Assembly: GCF_038150125.1 (NCBI RefSeq) | Contig: NZ_JBBVMF010000001.1 | Span: forward strand, 248,001 to 312,000 | DNA: 64,000 bases | DNA from: SW132 sp038150125 | Lineage (GTDB): Bacteria > Bacteroidota > Rhodothermia > Balneolales > Balneolaceae | Reading direction: 5' to 3' | Shown here: positions 27,057-37,100 of the stretch, in pieces | Position numbering within the stretch: position 1 is the first letter of the stretch | Layout: each line of letters begins with the position of its first letter | Notes under the pieces: model-generated | Told to the model about the DNA's origin: nothing | Seen by the model: only the letters and a program-made list of their open reading frames with translations | The model's database searches: none | Program-made: the position numbers and the translations under genes

Positions 27057-27782
27057 TTACTGCGCGGAATCGATCACGATGCCCTTCTCAGGAGTAATAA
27101 TCAGGTCGTGCCGTGCCAGTACCTGCCCAACCGCTTCGGTGTCTTCTAATACTCTTTCAAAATACCAGAGATACGTCTTATCCAGATTAGAGTAGGGCTC
27201 TTCAACAAAACGATTGTTTTTTTCTTTAATAACCCTTCTCGCCTCTTCCTCGCCAACCATCTCAACCATGCCATCGAATTCTGCCCAGCCTACAACGATG
27301 TGTCTGTAAATTCTGTCCTGAATGTCTACGAGCCTTTCAAGCTGTTCAGCAGACATACCTTCCATATCGGGCAATCCGTTAATAGATGGGAAAAGTTCGG
27401 ACAGCTCTTCAGCCGCGGCTACCTGTTTGTCAAACGGCAGCCAGTGGGCCTGTTCGTGGATAAAAATAGCGAGCTGCATTTTGTCACTGTCGAGAAAGTT
27501 GGTGTTCAGCGTGAGAATCGGCCTGCTGTGGGGATCTACCTCTTCCTCAATTTTCACCTCGTTTGTGATAATCCACGGATCGAGATCGTATGTTGCGAGT
27601 ATCCGCCGCAGCTGCTCGCGGGCCTGCTCTCTTTTCTCTTCTGTAAAGATGATTTCAGTCTCTGTACCGTTTCTGTTTTGGGCCTGGGTTTCAGATGAGC
27701 TGATGCCCAATGTCAAGATGAACATAAAAAGCACCGACAGAGCGTAGGAAATTGGTCGTTCCAGGTTTTTGAATTCTTGCAT
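27057..27782 (-). CDS. Exported HExxH protein (putative zinc metallopeptidase)
   Basis: A 241-residue protein with an N-terminal signal/anchor (~12-33). H109-E-Q-A-H113 is a classic zincin motif in a helix (LAIFIHEQAHWL), and a candidate third ligand is the Glu in V-G-W-A-E-F about 55 residues on. The DNA and protein composition is ordinary for the region. I do not recognise a named family. It may be an active peptidase or a structural zincin. Confidence 0.65.
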   Translation of the reverse strand: MQEFKNLERPISYALSVLFMFILTLGISSSETQAQNRNGTETEIIFTEEKREQAREQLRRILATYDLDPWIITNEVKIEEEVDPHSRPILTLNTNFLDSDKMQLAIFIHEQAHWLPFDKQVAAAEELSELFPSINGLPDMEGMSAEQLERLVDIQDRIYRHIVVGWAEFDGMVEMVGEEEARRVIKEKNNRFVEEPYSNLDKTYLWYFERVLEDTEAVGQVLARHDLIITPEKGIVIDSAQ

Positions 27783-27954
27783 GATGAGTTACTTATTAAT
27801 TTTTGAAGTCGAATTAAATAATTAGGTATTTTTGCACGATTATCGTTAAAACATGTTTCAAGTTTAGTCTTTTTTTTGACTTAATAAACTGATTTAAAGA
27901 CTGTTACTATCGGCATTCAATTTGAGATACATACATTATAAAAGGTTCATTAGG

Positions 27955-28077
27955 TTGTATAACGGCCTTGCGCATGAGCTGCGTGCATGTCAACGTTGAT
28001 TTTAAAACAAAATGTACTACAGAAATTAAGTAACCTCAAAACCGGCAGGGAAAGAGAAGCACGTCCGCTTAATGACC
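27955..28077 (-). other. attC-like inverted-repeat site (weak)
   Basis: On the minus strand the sequence just after the serine hydrolase gene reads CATTAAGCGG, then about 100 bases, then GCAAGGCCGTTATA. The ends resemble those of the sites at 32816-32940 and 40131-40220, and the position 3' of a gene is what an integron cassette site would show. Only one end has the GTTATA core. It is a suggestion, not an identified attC. Confidence 0.3.
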
Positions 28078-28093
28078 TTTTTTTACCATCAGC

Positions 28094-29620
28094 TTAATCA
28101 AGTGCCGGTAATATATAGTTGGGAATCATATAATTCGGAGGAGTGCTTCTCCCATACAGTTCATATGAATTATAATTTCCGCCGGTAAAAACTGTGATCA
28201 TATTGTAGTCGGGCCAAATATTAATTTTTTGACCACCATTACCCGATGCCATATAGGAATTGTATTGCTTTCCATCTATAACAAAATATTTGTGTTCCCA
28301 TAAGTACCCAAATTCTGGTGAATATTCTTTAAAAGTTTTCCGAACCCAGTCTTCAGGAAGAATTTGATTTCCTTGCCACTTGCCACCATTCATATACATC
28401 GATGCGAGCTTGACAAGGTCTCGCGGTTGAAGATACATTTGGCTGAATGTTTGTCGGCTTGTGGAATCAGGAGCAAACCGCCATTCATAATTGGTGATAC
28501 CCATTGGCTTAAAGAGATGCTCTTCAGCAAATTCTTCCAGGGGTGTATTAGTTGCAAGCTCTACAAGTCGTCCCAGGGTTAATGCTGCTCCGGTGCAATA
28601 TGATGACAGCTCTCCGGGCTGATGAACGGCTGGAAGATCGAGCGTGTATTTCACCCAGTCGGCACTTTGCATCATTTGTTGTTCATTGCCCACACTTTCC
28701 GGATTATCGTTTTCACAATCCAAACCGTGGCGATAGGTTAAAAAGTCCTGAATAGTAATACTTCTTTTTCGCTCGGTCATTTGATCAAAGCTGTTGTATT
28801 CATCCTTAAAATAGGGCAATAGCTGATCCTGCTCGCTACCGATTGCGCCAGATTCTATTGCTAAGCCTACGAGTGAACCGATAAACGCTTTTGTTGCCGA
28901 CCGCAGTTGATGTTTCGTAGTTCTATCATATCCATAAAAATACTCTTCAAATACCAACGTGTTGTCTTTATAGATTAACATACTATGAACGTCAGGATAT
29001 TCGCCTTTGATGGTTTTTTTAACCATTTCTTTAATAAGTTCTGTCTGTTCAAAAGCATCGTTAATATCGCCGGATTCTAAGCCATCACTATTTTTTTCGG
29101 GAGATTGATAAGTATAAGCCTCAGGCTGATCAAACATTTCTCTACGAGGATACATCACCAATTTTTCAATATCAGTTGTAATCAGGTTAAAGGATTGCCC
29201 ATTAACCCTATAGCCATCAACATTATCCTGACCATCCCGCTGAAAGATCACTGGGATATCTTCAATATTGGTGAAGCTATCTCCTTCAACATGGGATAGC
29301 GGATATTTAGCCTTGTCAATAACTGCATAAAGCGTCGTATCCATTGACGATACCATCATTTCTAATATTGATCCCGAGACGTATTCATATTTGCCTTCAT
29401 AGTCTAAAAGCTGTTGGATTGGTATAGACGGGACAGGTGAGTTGTCGGTCTCAAGTAGCGCCATTCCGCAATGAGGGCACTTTCCATGTTCATCAAACTC
29501 CTCGTTCGTTTCATGGGCCTGGCAGTTACAGGGAGGACAATAATATATTGGCGACTCTTGACCTGATACCGAATTATTAAAGGAAAAGAACAATAGGAGT
29601 ATAAAAAACACTTTCACCAT
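28094..29620 (-). CDS. Secreted serine hydrolase with N-terminal metal-binding-like Cys cluster
   Basis: A 508-residue exported protein. After a signal peptide (cleavage near SVSGQ, residue 21) comes a short zinc-ribbon-like segment with C28-x2-C31-x-C33 and C48-P-H-C51-G-M, resembling the heavy-metal-binding domain of copper proteins. Residues ~195-505 are a class C beta-lactamase-type hydrolase with S241-A-T-K244 and a Y-C-T motif in place of YxN. Esterase or peptidase activity is likely. The combination with a Cys cluster is unusual. Confidence 0.82.
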   Translation of the reverse strand: MVKVFFILLLFFSFNNSVSGQESPIYYCPPCNCQAHETNEEFDEHGKCPHCGMALLETDNSPVPSIPIQQLLDYEGKYEYVSGSILEMMVSSMDTTLYAVIDKAKYPLSHVEGDSFTNIEDIPVIFQRDGQDNVDGYRVNGQSFNLITTDIEKLVMYPRREMFDQPEAYTYQSPEKNSDGLESGDINDAFEQTELIKEMVKKTIKGEYPDVHSMLIYKDNTLVFEEYFYGYDRTTKHQLRSATKAFIGSLVGLAIESGAIGSEQDQLLPYFKDEYNSFDQMTERKRSITIQDFLTYRHGLDCENDNPESVGNEQQMMQSADWVKYTLDLPAVHQPGELSSYCTGAALTLGRLVELATNTPLEEFAEEHLFKPMGITNYEWRFAPDSTSRQTFSQMYLQPRDLVKLASMYMNGGKWQGNQILPEDWVRKTFKEYSPEFGYLWEHKYFVIDGKQYNSYMASGNGGQKINIWPDYNMITVFTGGNYNSYELYGRSTPPNYMIPNYILPALD

Positions 29621-29809
29621 GGTGGGTATATGGTAGGTATTATTGATATTAATTCAGAAAGTAGAAAGATGACCAACTGATATACTCTTCTTAGAGAAAG
29701 TAGTTACGATTTATCCGCCATATACAATTGTGGTGTATCAAATTAGCACAAAACAGGTAATCAGATTACGAATTAATAAACATCTGAATTTTTACCCTGA
29801 TATCGTCTC

Positions 29810-30406
29810 TCAAAGACTCCACGATCTGCCCACATCAGACAATGGAATACACCCGCTATAAGTCCCGGGAACCGGATCGTACACAAGTATCTCCTCGCCT
29901 ACTTTTTCAGAACTGAAATAGGCCCACAGTGCCAGCGATTTTAAAGATTTGTAGAATCCCGGCGGTTCGATTTCATCGCCTACAGGCGTTCCCCATACGC
30001 TTTTCCTGTATTTACCTGACTCCTTTTCACGGTCAGCAAGGTAATTCTTCCTATCCTCTGAATTTAAATTCAGGAAAGTATCCCCGTATTTAGCTACTGC
30101 ACCCACATTTAACTCATCAATATCATTGCTTGCCTGCTGTTGAGCAGCATCGTCATACACATTTTCAAAAAAACGATCGATAAATATATCCGCGTTTACA
30201 TCCAGCGCGCCGGGCGTGTCTGTTGCCGGCAGCAGCGTATCAACAAAAGCAGAGATGAAGCGAGCCTGATCATCCGTCAGAAATTGTGGCTGCCACGACA
30301 AGCGATCTACTCTCGTGCAGGATTGCAAAATTGATAACAAAGAAGGCCCCGCCAGGACACCTCCAACCAGTAACGCCGTGTTTTTAATTGCATCTCGTCT
30401 GTCCAT
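29810..30406 (-). CDS. Gluconate 2-dehydrogenase subunit 3 family protein
   Basis: A 198-residue small subunit with a Tat-like leader: M-D-R-R-D-A-I-K-N-T-A, hydrophobic run, then Cys at residue ~30. The body (FISAFVDTLLPATDTPGALDVNADIFID) is the conserved core of the family, which partners GMC-type dehydrogenases and helps export them. The frame is open 13 codons further, but the ATG ending at 30406 places the twin arginine at the start and sits four bases after the GMC stop, so I prefer it. Confidence 0.88.
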   Translation of the reverse strand: MDRRDAIKNTALLVGGVLAGPSLLSILQSCTRVDRLSWQPQFLTDDQARFISAFVDTLLPATDTPGALDVNADIFIDRFFENVYDDAAQQQASNDIDELNVGAVAKYGDTFLNLNSEDRKNYLADREKESGKYRKSVWGTPVGDEIEPPGFYKSLKSLALWAYFSSEKVGEEILVYDPVPGTYSGCIPLSDVGRSWSL

Positions 30407-30410
30407 AGAA

Positions 30411-32117
30411 TCAGAGGTTATTTTTTTTGAGTTCCGATACCGCATGATTTGCAGCCCGTGCAGTCAGAGCCATGTAGGTGAGTGATGGATTGACGCAGGA
30501 TGAAGAGGTCATACAGGCGCCGTCTGTCACAAAGACATTTTTACACGCATGAATTTGATTGGTGCCGTTTAAAACAGAGGTTTTGGGATCTCTCCCCATT
30601 CGTGCCGTTCCCATTTCGTGGATTCCATACCCCATCTCATGGTTGTTATCAAAGTCCACCACATTTTTTAACCCGATATTGTCCAGCATCTCTTTGGCAT
30701 CTTCCCGGATCTGTCTGTTAAGGGCCAGTTCATTTTCTTGCCACTCTGCATCAATCGCAAGCGTTGGCTGACCCCACTTATCCAGGTTCTCACTGTCGAG
30801 TGTCACCTTGTTTTCATGATAGGGCAAACATTCTGCAAACCCGGTGATAAAAAATTCCCATGGTCCGGGGTTCATTAACCTGTCTTTGAACTCTCCACCA
30901 AAATCCTCTTCATTGGCACCTCTGCCCCAACCGGCTCGGCCTGCTCCGCCCTGGAAACCAAACCCACGAACAAATGTGTCGGATTGAGGCTGCCCCTCCA
31001 GGTTGACGTATCTTGGTATATAGATACCGTTTGGCCGCCGACCTTTGTAGTATTGATCAGCAAATTCCTCCGACTCGCCCATAGCTCCAATTCTGTAGGT
31101 ATGATCCATCAGGTTATGGCCAAGTTCACCGCTGTCATTGCCAAGCCCGTCCGGGAATCGATCGCTGGTTGAATTCAGAAGGATTTGAGTGGAGCTAAGA
31201 GCTGAGGCATTACAGAAAATGATCCGTGACTGATACTCTATCACCTCTTCGGTTTCCGCGTCAATAATCCGGACGCCTGAGGCCCTGTTTGACTGGTCGT
31301 CATAGATGATGGATTGTACAATCGAATATGGCCTGATGGTCAAGTTACCGGTTGCGTTGGCGGCCGGCAGCGTCACCGCGTTGCTACTAAAATACGCGCC
31401 ATACGGACAGCCCTGTCCGCACTTATTTCTATACATGCATTTGCCACGTCCGTTCAGTGGTTCGGTGAGGTGCGCTGCACGGCCAATCGTCATATGTCGT
31501 CCGGGAAACTGTTTCTCAATCCTGCTTTTGACGTGCTTTTCCAGGCAGTTCATCTCCATGGGCGGCAAAAAATGGCTGTCAGGCAGCTGAGGAAGGCCAA
31601 GTGCTTCACCACTGATACCCGCATATTTTTCCACATACGTGTACCACGGTTCAATATCCTCGTACCGTATCGGCCAGTCGACGCCGTGACCATCTTTCGC
31701 ATTCGCTTCAAAATCGAGATCTGACCAGCGATAACACTGCCGTCCCCATAGCAGTGAGCGTCCGCCCATTTGATGCGCCCTCACCCATAGAAATGGCTTC
31801 ACTTCGGTATAAGGGTTCTCCTTGTCGTTGGCATAAAAATGTTTGGTGCTTTGTCCAATAAATCCTGACCGTATGCCTTTGTAATGATTCTCTCTGTCTT
31901 CAGGTGTAAGCGCGCCTTTTAAATCATCGTCCCATGGATCATCATTCATGGTTGGGTAATCCGTCACGTGATTGACAATCCTCCCCCTTTCCAGCACCAG
32001 TGTTTTAAGTCCGTTTTCACAGAGTTCTTTGGCAGCCCATCCACCGCTTATTCCGGACCCAATGACAATTGCATCATAGGTTGTGTCTCGCTTTGCATCG
32101 GTAATGAATTGAGCCAT
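30411..32117 (-). CDS. GMC-family FAD-dependent oxidoreductase
   Basis: A 568-residue flavoenzyme. The FAD-binding motif is D-A-I-V-I-G-S-G-I-S-G-G-W-A-A near residue 16, followed by E-R-G. G-G-R-S-L-L-W-G and the C-terminal H-E-M-G-T-A-R-M-G and N-V-F-V-T-D-G-A are family signatures. A cluster C-M-Y-R-N-K-C-G-Q-G-C at ~225 is typical of the bacterial gluconate/sorbitol dehydrogenase branch. With the downstream small subunit it likely forms a periplasmic sugar or polyol dehydrogenase; the substrate is unknown. Confidence 0.92.
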   Translation of the reverse strand: MAQFITDAKRDTTYDAIVIGSGISGGWAAKELCENGLKTLVLERGRIVNHVTDYPTMNDDPWDDDLKGALTPEDRENHYKGIRSGFIGQSTKHFYANDKENPYTEVKPFLWVRAHQMGGRSLLWGRQCYRWSDLDFEANAKDGHGVDWPIRYEDIEPWYTYVEKYAGISGEALGLPQLPDSHFLPPMEMNCLEKHVKSRIEKQFPGRHMTIGRAAHLTEPLNGRGKCMYRNKCGQGCPYGAYFSSNAVTLPAANATGNLTIRPYSIVQSIIYDDQSNRASGVRIIDAETEEVIEYQSRIIFCNASALSSTQILLNSTSDRFPDGLGNDSGELGHNLMDHTYRIGAMGESEEFADQYYKGRRPNGIYIPRYVNLEGQPQSDTFVRGFGFQGGAGRAGWGRGANEEDFGGEFKDRLMNPGPWEFFITGFAECLPYHENKVTLDSENLDKWGQPTLAIDAEWQENELALNRQIREDAKEMLDNIGLKNVVDFDNNHEMGYGIHEMGTARMGRDPKTSVLNGTNQIHACKNVFVTDGACMTSSSCVNPSLTYMALTARAANHAVSELKKNNL

Positions 32118-32225
32118 AATGAGGATTTAAAAGTCAGAATTGGGAAAGAAATCGCATTGAGTTCGAATTTGCTTAAAAGAGGAGTGAAATTCAACTCTTG
32201 GATCTTCGGGTTGCCGGAACCTATT

Positions 32226-32811
32226 CTAAGATTGGAGAATCGTAAGAATCTGTTCCGCACGCTCTTTGAACTGACGCATATAAAATAGTGCGTCAGATCC
32301 ATAGGTGATTTCTGCATTAGCCGCCGCTACATAGCCCGGATCGTTTCTGAAGGCTTCAATTGCCGAAATGATGGGTGCTCTATCTGAAATAGCCACTGAT
32401 CTCATCCTGCACGTCAAAAATATGGTCGATTGTTCGGTCCCACGTCTCCGACCAAAATTGAAAATCCTCAGTAGCATCGATCAACTGAGCCGTAATACGC
32501 ATTGAATCTCCGGACAACTGAACACTGCCTTCCAACAGTGTTGAGACACCCAATTTTTCTCCGATCTCAGGGGAAGGAATATGCTTGTCCTTAAAATAAA
32601 ATGATGAAGTTTTGGAGGTCACCTTCAGACCTTCAATCTTTGCCAGCGCATTAATAACACCCTCTGTCATGCCATCACTAAAATACTCGATGTCCTCACT
32701 CGCACTCCTGTTTGCAAATGGAAGAACGGCGATGGTTTTATCAGATTTATGATCGGTGATGTTCAATTGGTCTACTGGTGATCGGGTTTTTGATGTGCTG
32801 CAAAGTTGGTA
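32226..32811 (-). pseudogene. Remnant of TolB/adenylate-cyclase-like TPR regulator
   Basis: The upstream part (32380-32766 and open to ~32811) reads KTIAVLPFANRS, EYFSDGMTEGVINAL, LLEGSVQLSGD and RITAQLIDATEDFQFWSETWDR. This is the conserved block that links the sensor and TPR parts of cyclase/CadC-like regulators. It breaks after DVQDEISGYFR. A second fragment in another frame (32226-~32400) ends FKERAEQILTILQS. Both ends of the normal protein are missing, and the 5' edge coincides with the attC-like repeat at 32816. It is a decayed gene. Confidence 0.7.
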
Positions 32812-32815
32812 TTTA

Positions 32816-32940
32816 GCGGCATGACATTTAAGCGGTTTTGCCTTTTACAATAAATAAAGTGTAGAAAACTCTAGATTACTACATGACTTGAATTATGAAA
32901 AAATGAAGAGCAGGTAAATCCGCTTAAATGCTTGTTATAG
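32816..32940 (-). other. attC-like inverted-repeat site downstream of the MBL gene
   Basis: CATTTAAGCGG at 32825-32835 has a perfect inverted copy CCGCTTAAATG at 32920-32930; the pairing extends inward imperfectly (TTTTGCC against GGTAAAT). On the minus strand the site begins CTATAACAAG. It starts about 108 bases after the MBL stop codon and ends at the edge of the truncated regulator gene. Length, arm symmetry and TATAAC core fit an integron-type attC, though the far core box is not clear. Confidence 0.45.
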
Positions 32941-33047
32941 AGTGTTTTATGATAAGATTTTAGATAATTTTAACGTTCCGGCTAAAAAGCATTGCTGTTC
33001 CACAGGGCAGCTATGATTTTTTTTTGCCATTGTTGTGGAGCGTTACT

Positions 33048-34145
33048 TTAATATTCAAATCTTAAAAAATTTGACTCCTCTGAAAATAGAGTTGAAAAGT
33101 TTAATTCATTATATATTGATTCTTTTTCATTGGCAAAAATATTTCGAAGAACTTTGTTGTCATGCGTAAAATAAAGGTTGTAGTGTTTGTCCATTTTCCT
33201 ATGTTCATTTCTTAAAATTCTCGCAATAGATTCCTTGGTCGGAAGCTTATGTTTGTTCATACCATTTGCACTGAAAAGGAAGTTTTCGCAGTCAATTAAA
33301 CTATACAATTCATTACTGTTGTTTGCTTTGCTACCATGATGAGTGACTTTGACCCAGTCACATACTAATTTGTTGCTACTGTTATACCCCATTGAATTAA
33401 GTGATGTGACAATATCACTTGGATGGGCATCAGCGAGCCATAAGGTTCTTATACCATTATAATCAGTCAATACACTAATACTGCTGCCGTTTTCGATTGA
33501 GTCGTCTTCATCCCAAAGGGATAGATCAAAATCATTTAGCTGTATGTGGTAATCATCTTTAATGGCTCTTTTAGCTCCACTAACTGTTTCTCCCTCTTGT
33601 TTTTCCAGTGGGAGTTTAGGTTCACTCTCATACTTAGTTCTCAATTTGTGAAGTTTGTCCAAGGAAGGAGTAATAACATGGATTTTTAAGCCAAATAAAT
33701 CAATCGGTTCTTCACATGTAACAATATCCTGGAGAGGAATCTTATCAATGCTCTCAAGATATTCAGCTAAAATATCGCCTTGTCTGATGCTTTTAGATGC
33801 GCTCACAAGGTTTTTATCCTGAGTTGATTGATTTGTTCTTCTTGGTCGATTATAAAACCACTTGTTGATTGTATCCTTCGACTCCCCAGTTTTTATTTGC
33901 TTTATAAACTGTTCTACTCCTCCAATATGGTCATCATGGATATGAGACACGATCCATAGGTCAATTGACTCATCACTAGCTTGAATGTCTTTTACATGAG
34001 ACGATATGACATTTCTAAAAGTTCTTCTATATCCTGCATCAATAAAAACGTTATGGTATTTTCCATCACTCCCGTAAAATCTCACTCTTGAAGCATCGCC
34101 ACATTCAGCTTGGTAGAAGAATATTTCCTTTTTAATCTCTTTCAT
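33048..34145 (-). CDS. ComEC-like metallo-beta-lactamase-fold protein, STAND partner
   Basis: A 365-residue MBL-fold hydrolase of the ComEC/Rec2 type. Metal ligands are H68-I-H70-D-D72-H73 in SHIHDDHIGG, D in L-W-L-A-D-A-H, and H-H-G-S in V-T-H-H-G-S-K-A-N-N-S. It has no signal peptide or membrane helices, so it is a soluble cytosolic enzyme, probably a nuclease or phosphodiesterase. It overlaps the 3' end of the STAND gene by 14 bases and is AT-rich like it. Type 1 AVAST defence systems pair an MBL protein with a protease-STAND protein (from memory), so it is probably the second effector. Confidence 0.85.
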   Translation of the reverse strand: MKEIKKEIFFYQAECGDASRVRFYGSDGKYHNVFIDAGYRRTFRNVISSHVKDIQASDESIDLWIVSHIHDDHIGGVEQFIKQIKTGESKDTINKWFYNRPRRTNQSTQDKNLVSASKSIRQGDILAEYLESIDKIPLQDIVTCEEPIDLFGLKIHVITPSLDKLHKLRTKYESEPKLPLEKQEGETVSGAKRAIKDDYHIQLNDFDLSLWDEDDSIENGSSISVLTDYNGIRTLWLADAHPSDIVTSLNSMGYNSSNKLVCDWVKVTHHGSKANNSNELYSLIDCENFLFSANGMNKHKLPTKESIARILRNEHRKMDKHYNLYFTHDNKVLRNIFANEKESIYNELNFSTLFSEESNFLRFEY

Positions 34146-37100
34146 AGTGATTCAATTGTCCTTTTACTTCTCCATTTTCAAGATGGAACACTCCACAAGG
34201 AGCTCCAAAATAACTTTGCTCCCCATGCGAGATATATGCCATTTTTTCTCCAAGAAGAGTCCAGATTATATCCAGGTCATTCTTTTTCAGATAGTCTAAG
34301 AGAGTTTCTTTGTTTATCATGAGCCCATCAGATTTGGGAATATTCTGAACTGTCAAAACCCCTTGAGGGTTAACAAAGTCACCATCATTCGGAGCATAAA
34401 TCAACTCAAGGTCATTAAAAAGTTGCTCACAAGGGATGTTATATAAGGACTCTGCCCCAGATTTATCATCACTAATATGCGATTTTGCGTCTTCTATAGC
34501 AGGCATAACCGTTAAACCTGTTGATATATGATTGTAGTAGATTTCCACCCATGGCTCCTCTCTTTCTGCATTGTGATATGCTGGAGACCAATATTTCTCT
34601 CTATTTAATAGTTGGTTGGATTCATTTCTGGGTTCTGGCATCCAGCCTCCCCATAAATTCTTGTCTTGTAGAAATTCGACTATCTGCGGTTTATCATCTC
34701 GTTTGATTATATATCCATTTATCATGTAAAACACTTCTTTTCTATACATAGAGTATTTGTCCACTCCTATTGGCTTTGGCATCATCCATTTGGCACTCTT
34801 GTTCAAAAAGAGCCACTCGACCCCATTGTCATCTTTTTTCGAGATGACATGTTTGACTTCTGGTAAATCGTCAATATTTCTTGCACATTCCTGATTTTCT
34901 TGATTCCAAAAAGAATACTCTGGGGCATGCCACCATTTATACTCTTTTTCTAAAATCATCATGTCGTCTTCAGGTAGTTCTTCAGGGTTCTTAGTTGTGT
35001 AAACAGGATCAATGTCTCTTGCGTAAAATTGCCATGCTCCTTGGTAGTATTGATAATTCTTATCCGAATACCACTCACTTATTTTATGATTATCGGAGAG
35101 AATACTTAGTATTTCGTGAAAAGCGATCCATTGATATTTTTCACCAATGCGTTCAACGCCTGGTCTGCTTTGACCATACGACCCACTACTTTGGTCGTAT
35201 CTGCCATGTAATTTGACATCGTAACCTAATTCATGAGCTCTCTTCACAATCCACCTTTTCACAGGTCTTGTATCAAATGGTCTTCGATTGTAGCTTGTAG
35301 TATTTAACCTTTTGACATTTTGCAAATATGGGAGGATATTTTTAATTACATATTCTGACTTTCCATTAAACATTGATTTGAGGATTTCAAATCCTTTTTC
35401 AACTACTTGTTCATACTCCTTTAATAAACTATCATACCTTTCTTGCCCCCCTAACCTTTCGACATCGTATTTACTACTTTTACTTTCATGAAGCTCCTTT
35501 GAATATATCATATCGACTAAAGACGAGAGGTGATCTTGTTGTTCCTTTGAGAGTTCGTCGTTAATGAATTTTGTGTATTCATCCTCAGTAGTAAAGCTGA
35601 CAGGACAAAACTTCCTAATGTCTGGTTCAACCGTTTTCCGTCCGAAGTCCCATGACATCACTGAAAAATGTATTTTATTATGTGTTCTAATAAACTCTTT
35701 GTCGTATTCAGGATTTTCATAGTCTATATCATAGATGCTAATTTCCTCCTCTGTTGGATAGGTTGGTAGCTTACTTTTGTACGGTGGACGGATTTTTTCA
35801 GTATCTATTTCCTCTCCCAGCCCCCTGTATATCATATATTCTACAGTGTTTCGAGCATAATCACGAAGTAATACATGTTCAGGTGGGTTACCTTTCTTGA
35901 AGACCTTATTATATATGTAGTTGCCTATCAATTGAATTGATTCTTCATATTCAGTTCTCAGGATACATCCATAAGCAATTGCATAAAGCCTTTCTTGAAT
36001 GTACATGTCGTCTGCTTCACTAAATTTCGTAAGTAGATCAAGTAGTGCCTTAGGTTGTTGCTCAAGTAGATTGACGATAGCTTTAGTTACTTCATCTCTT
36101 AATTTTCGATTAGTTGATGCGAGCATCCATGATAACGTTTGAGCAGCTAGCAATGCAGTATGACTGTCAACGGAACTTGAAATAGAGGAAGACCATGCCC
36201 AGTCAATCAATCGGCGAAGTGGAAAACCGATTTCGTTATCATTATGCCCTGAATACCACAAAGCATGATGTTGCCAAAAGCTATCTCTTTCTGGCATTGG
36301 TGTTTTTAAAAGAATTCGATGAAGCCTATCCGAATTGAATGGATGATTCTTTATTGTAGCGAGCTCTTCAATTGTGAGTAAAATCCTATCATAGTCAAAG
36401 TAAAAGAAATCTCCCTGAAACCACTCAATTAGCTTTTCTTCATTGATACTTTCGATACTTCGCCATTTCAAGCTATCTAATAGGAATCCGTTTTGCCAAT
36501 CAATGGTATTTTTAAGTCCGAAATCGTCCTTTTTCACATCCTCATATAGCCAACTATATACCTCAAACAATTCTAATCCATGCTTTTCTGGTAGTAAAAT
36601 TGCGAGAGACTCCAGAACACCCCCATATTTCCAATGATGTTCCTCTATCAGTTTACCGAGTTTCTCTTCCTTGCCAAAAGCTCTTAATACTTCTTGCTGA
36701 TCCTTGAAATCCTTAATGAGTTCGTTAGCAATAAAATGGTCTCCAAACCGCTCATATGCAAAATATATTACTTCTTCCTTTTCTCCAGTATTATAGTTTT
36801 CACGACAATTCCTTATAAATACGCTCTCCTGGATCATGTCTTTTAAAAGGCTGGGGTATTGAGGGAAATTTGTATTGAAGAAAGTCTGAGCCTCTTCAAG
36901 TAATAATACACTCTCGTTTTTACTGAAACATTCTAACGAAAACTTTTGGATCGCAATCGAGATTAAGTTGGGGGCTAAATGATATTCCTCACGAAGTTTT
37001 TGAAATTGGCTTTCCAGAGCTTTAACGTAGTAGCTAAATATCGTCCCAATACCCTGAAAACCTTGAGGAAATTCTTTTGATGGAGAGTTTTGCACTCCTT

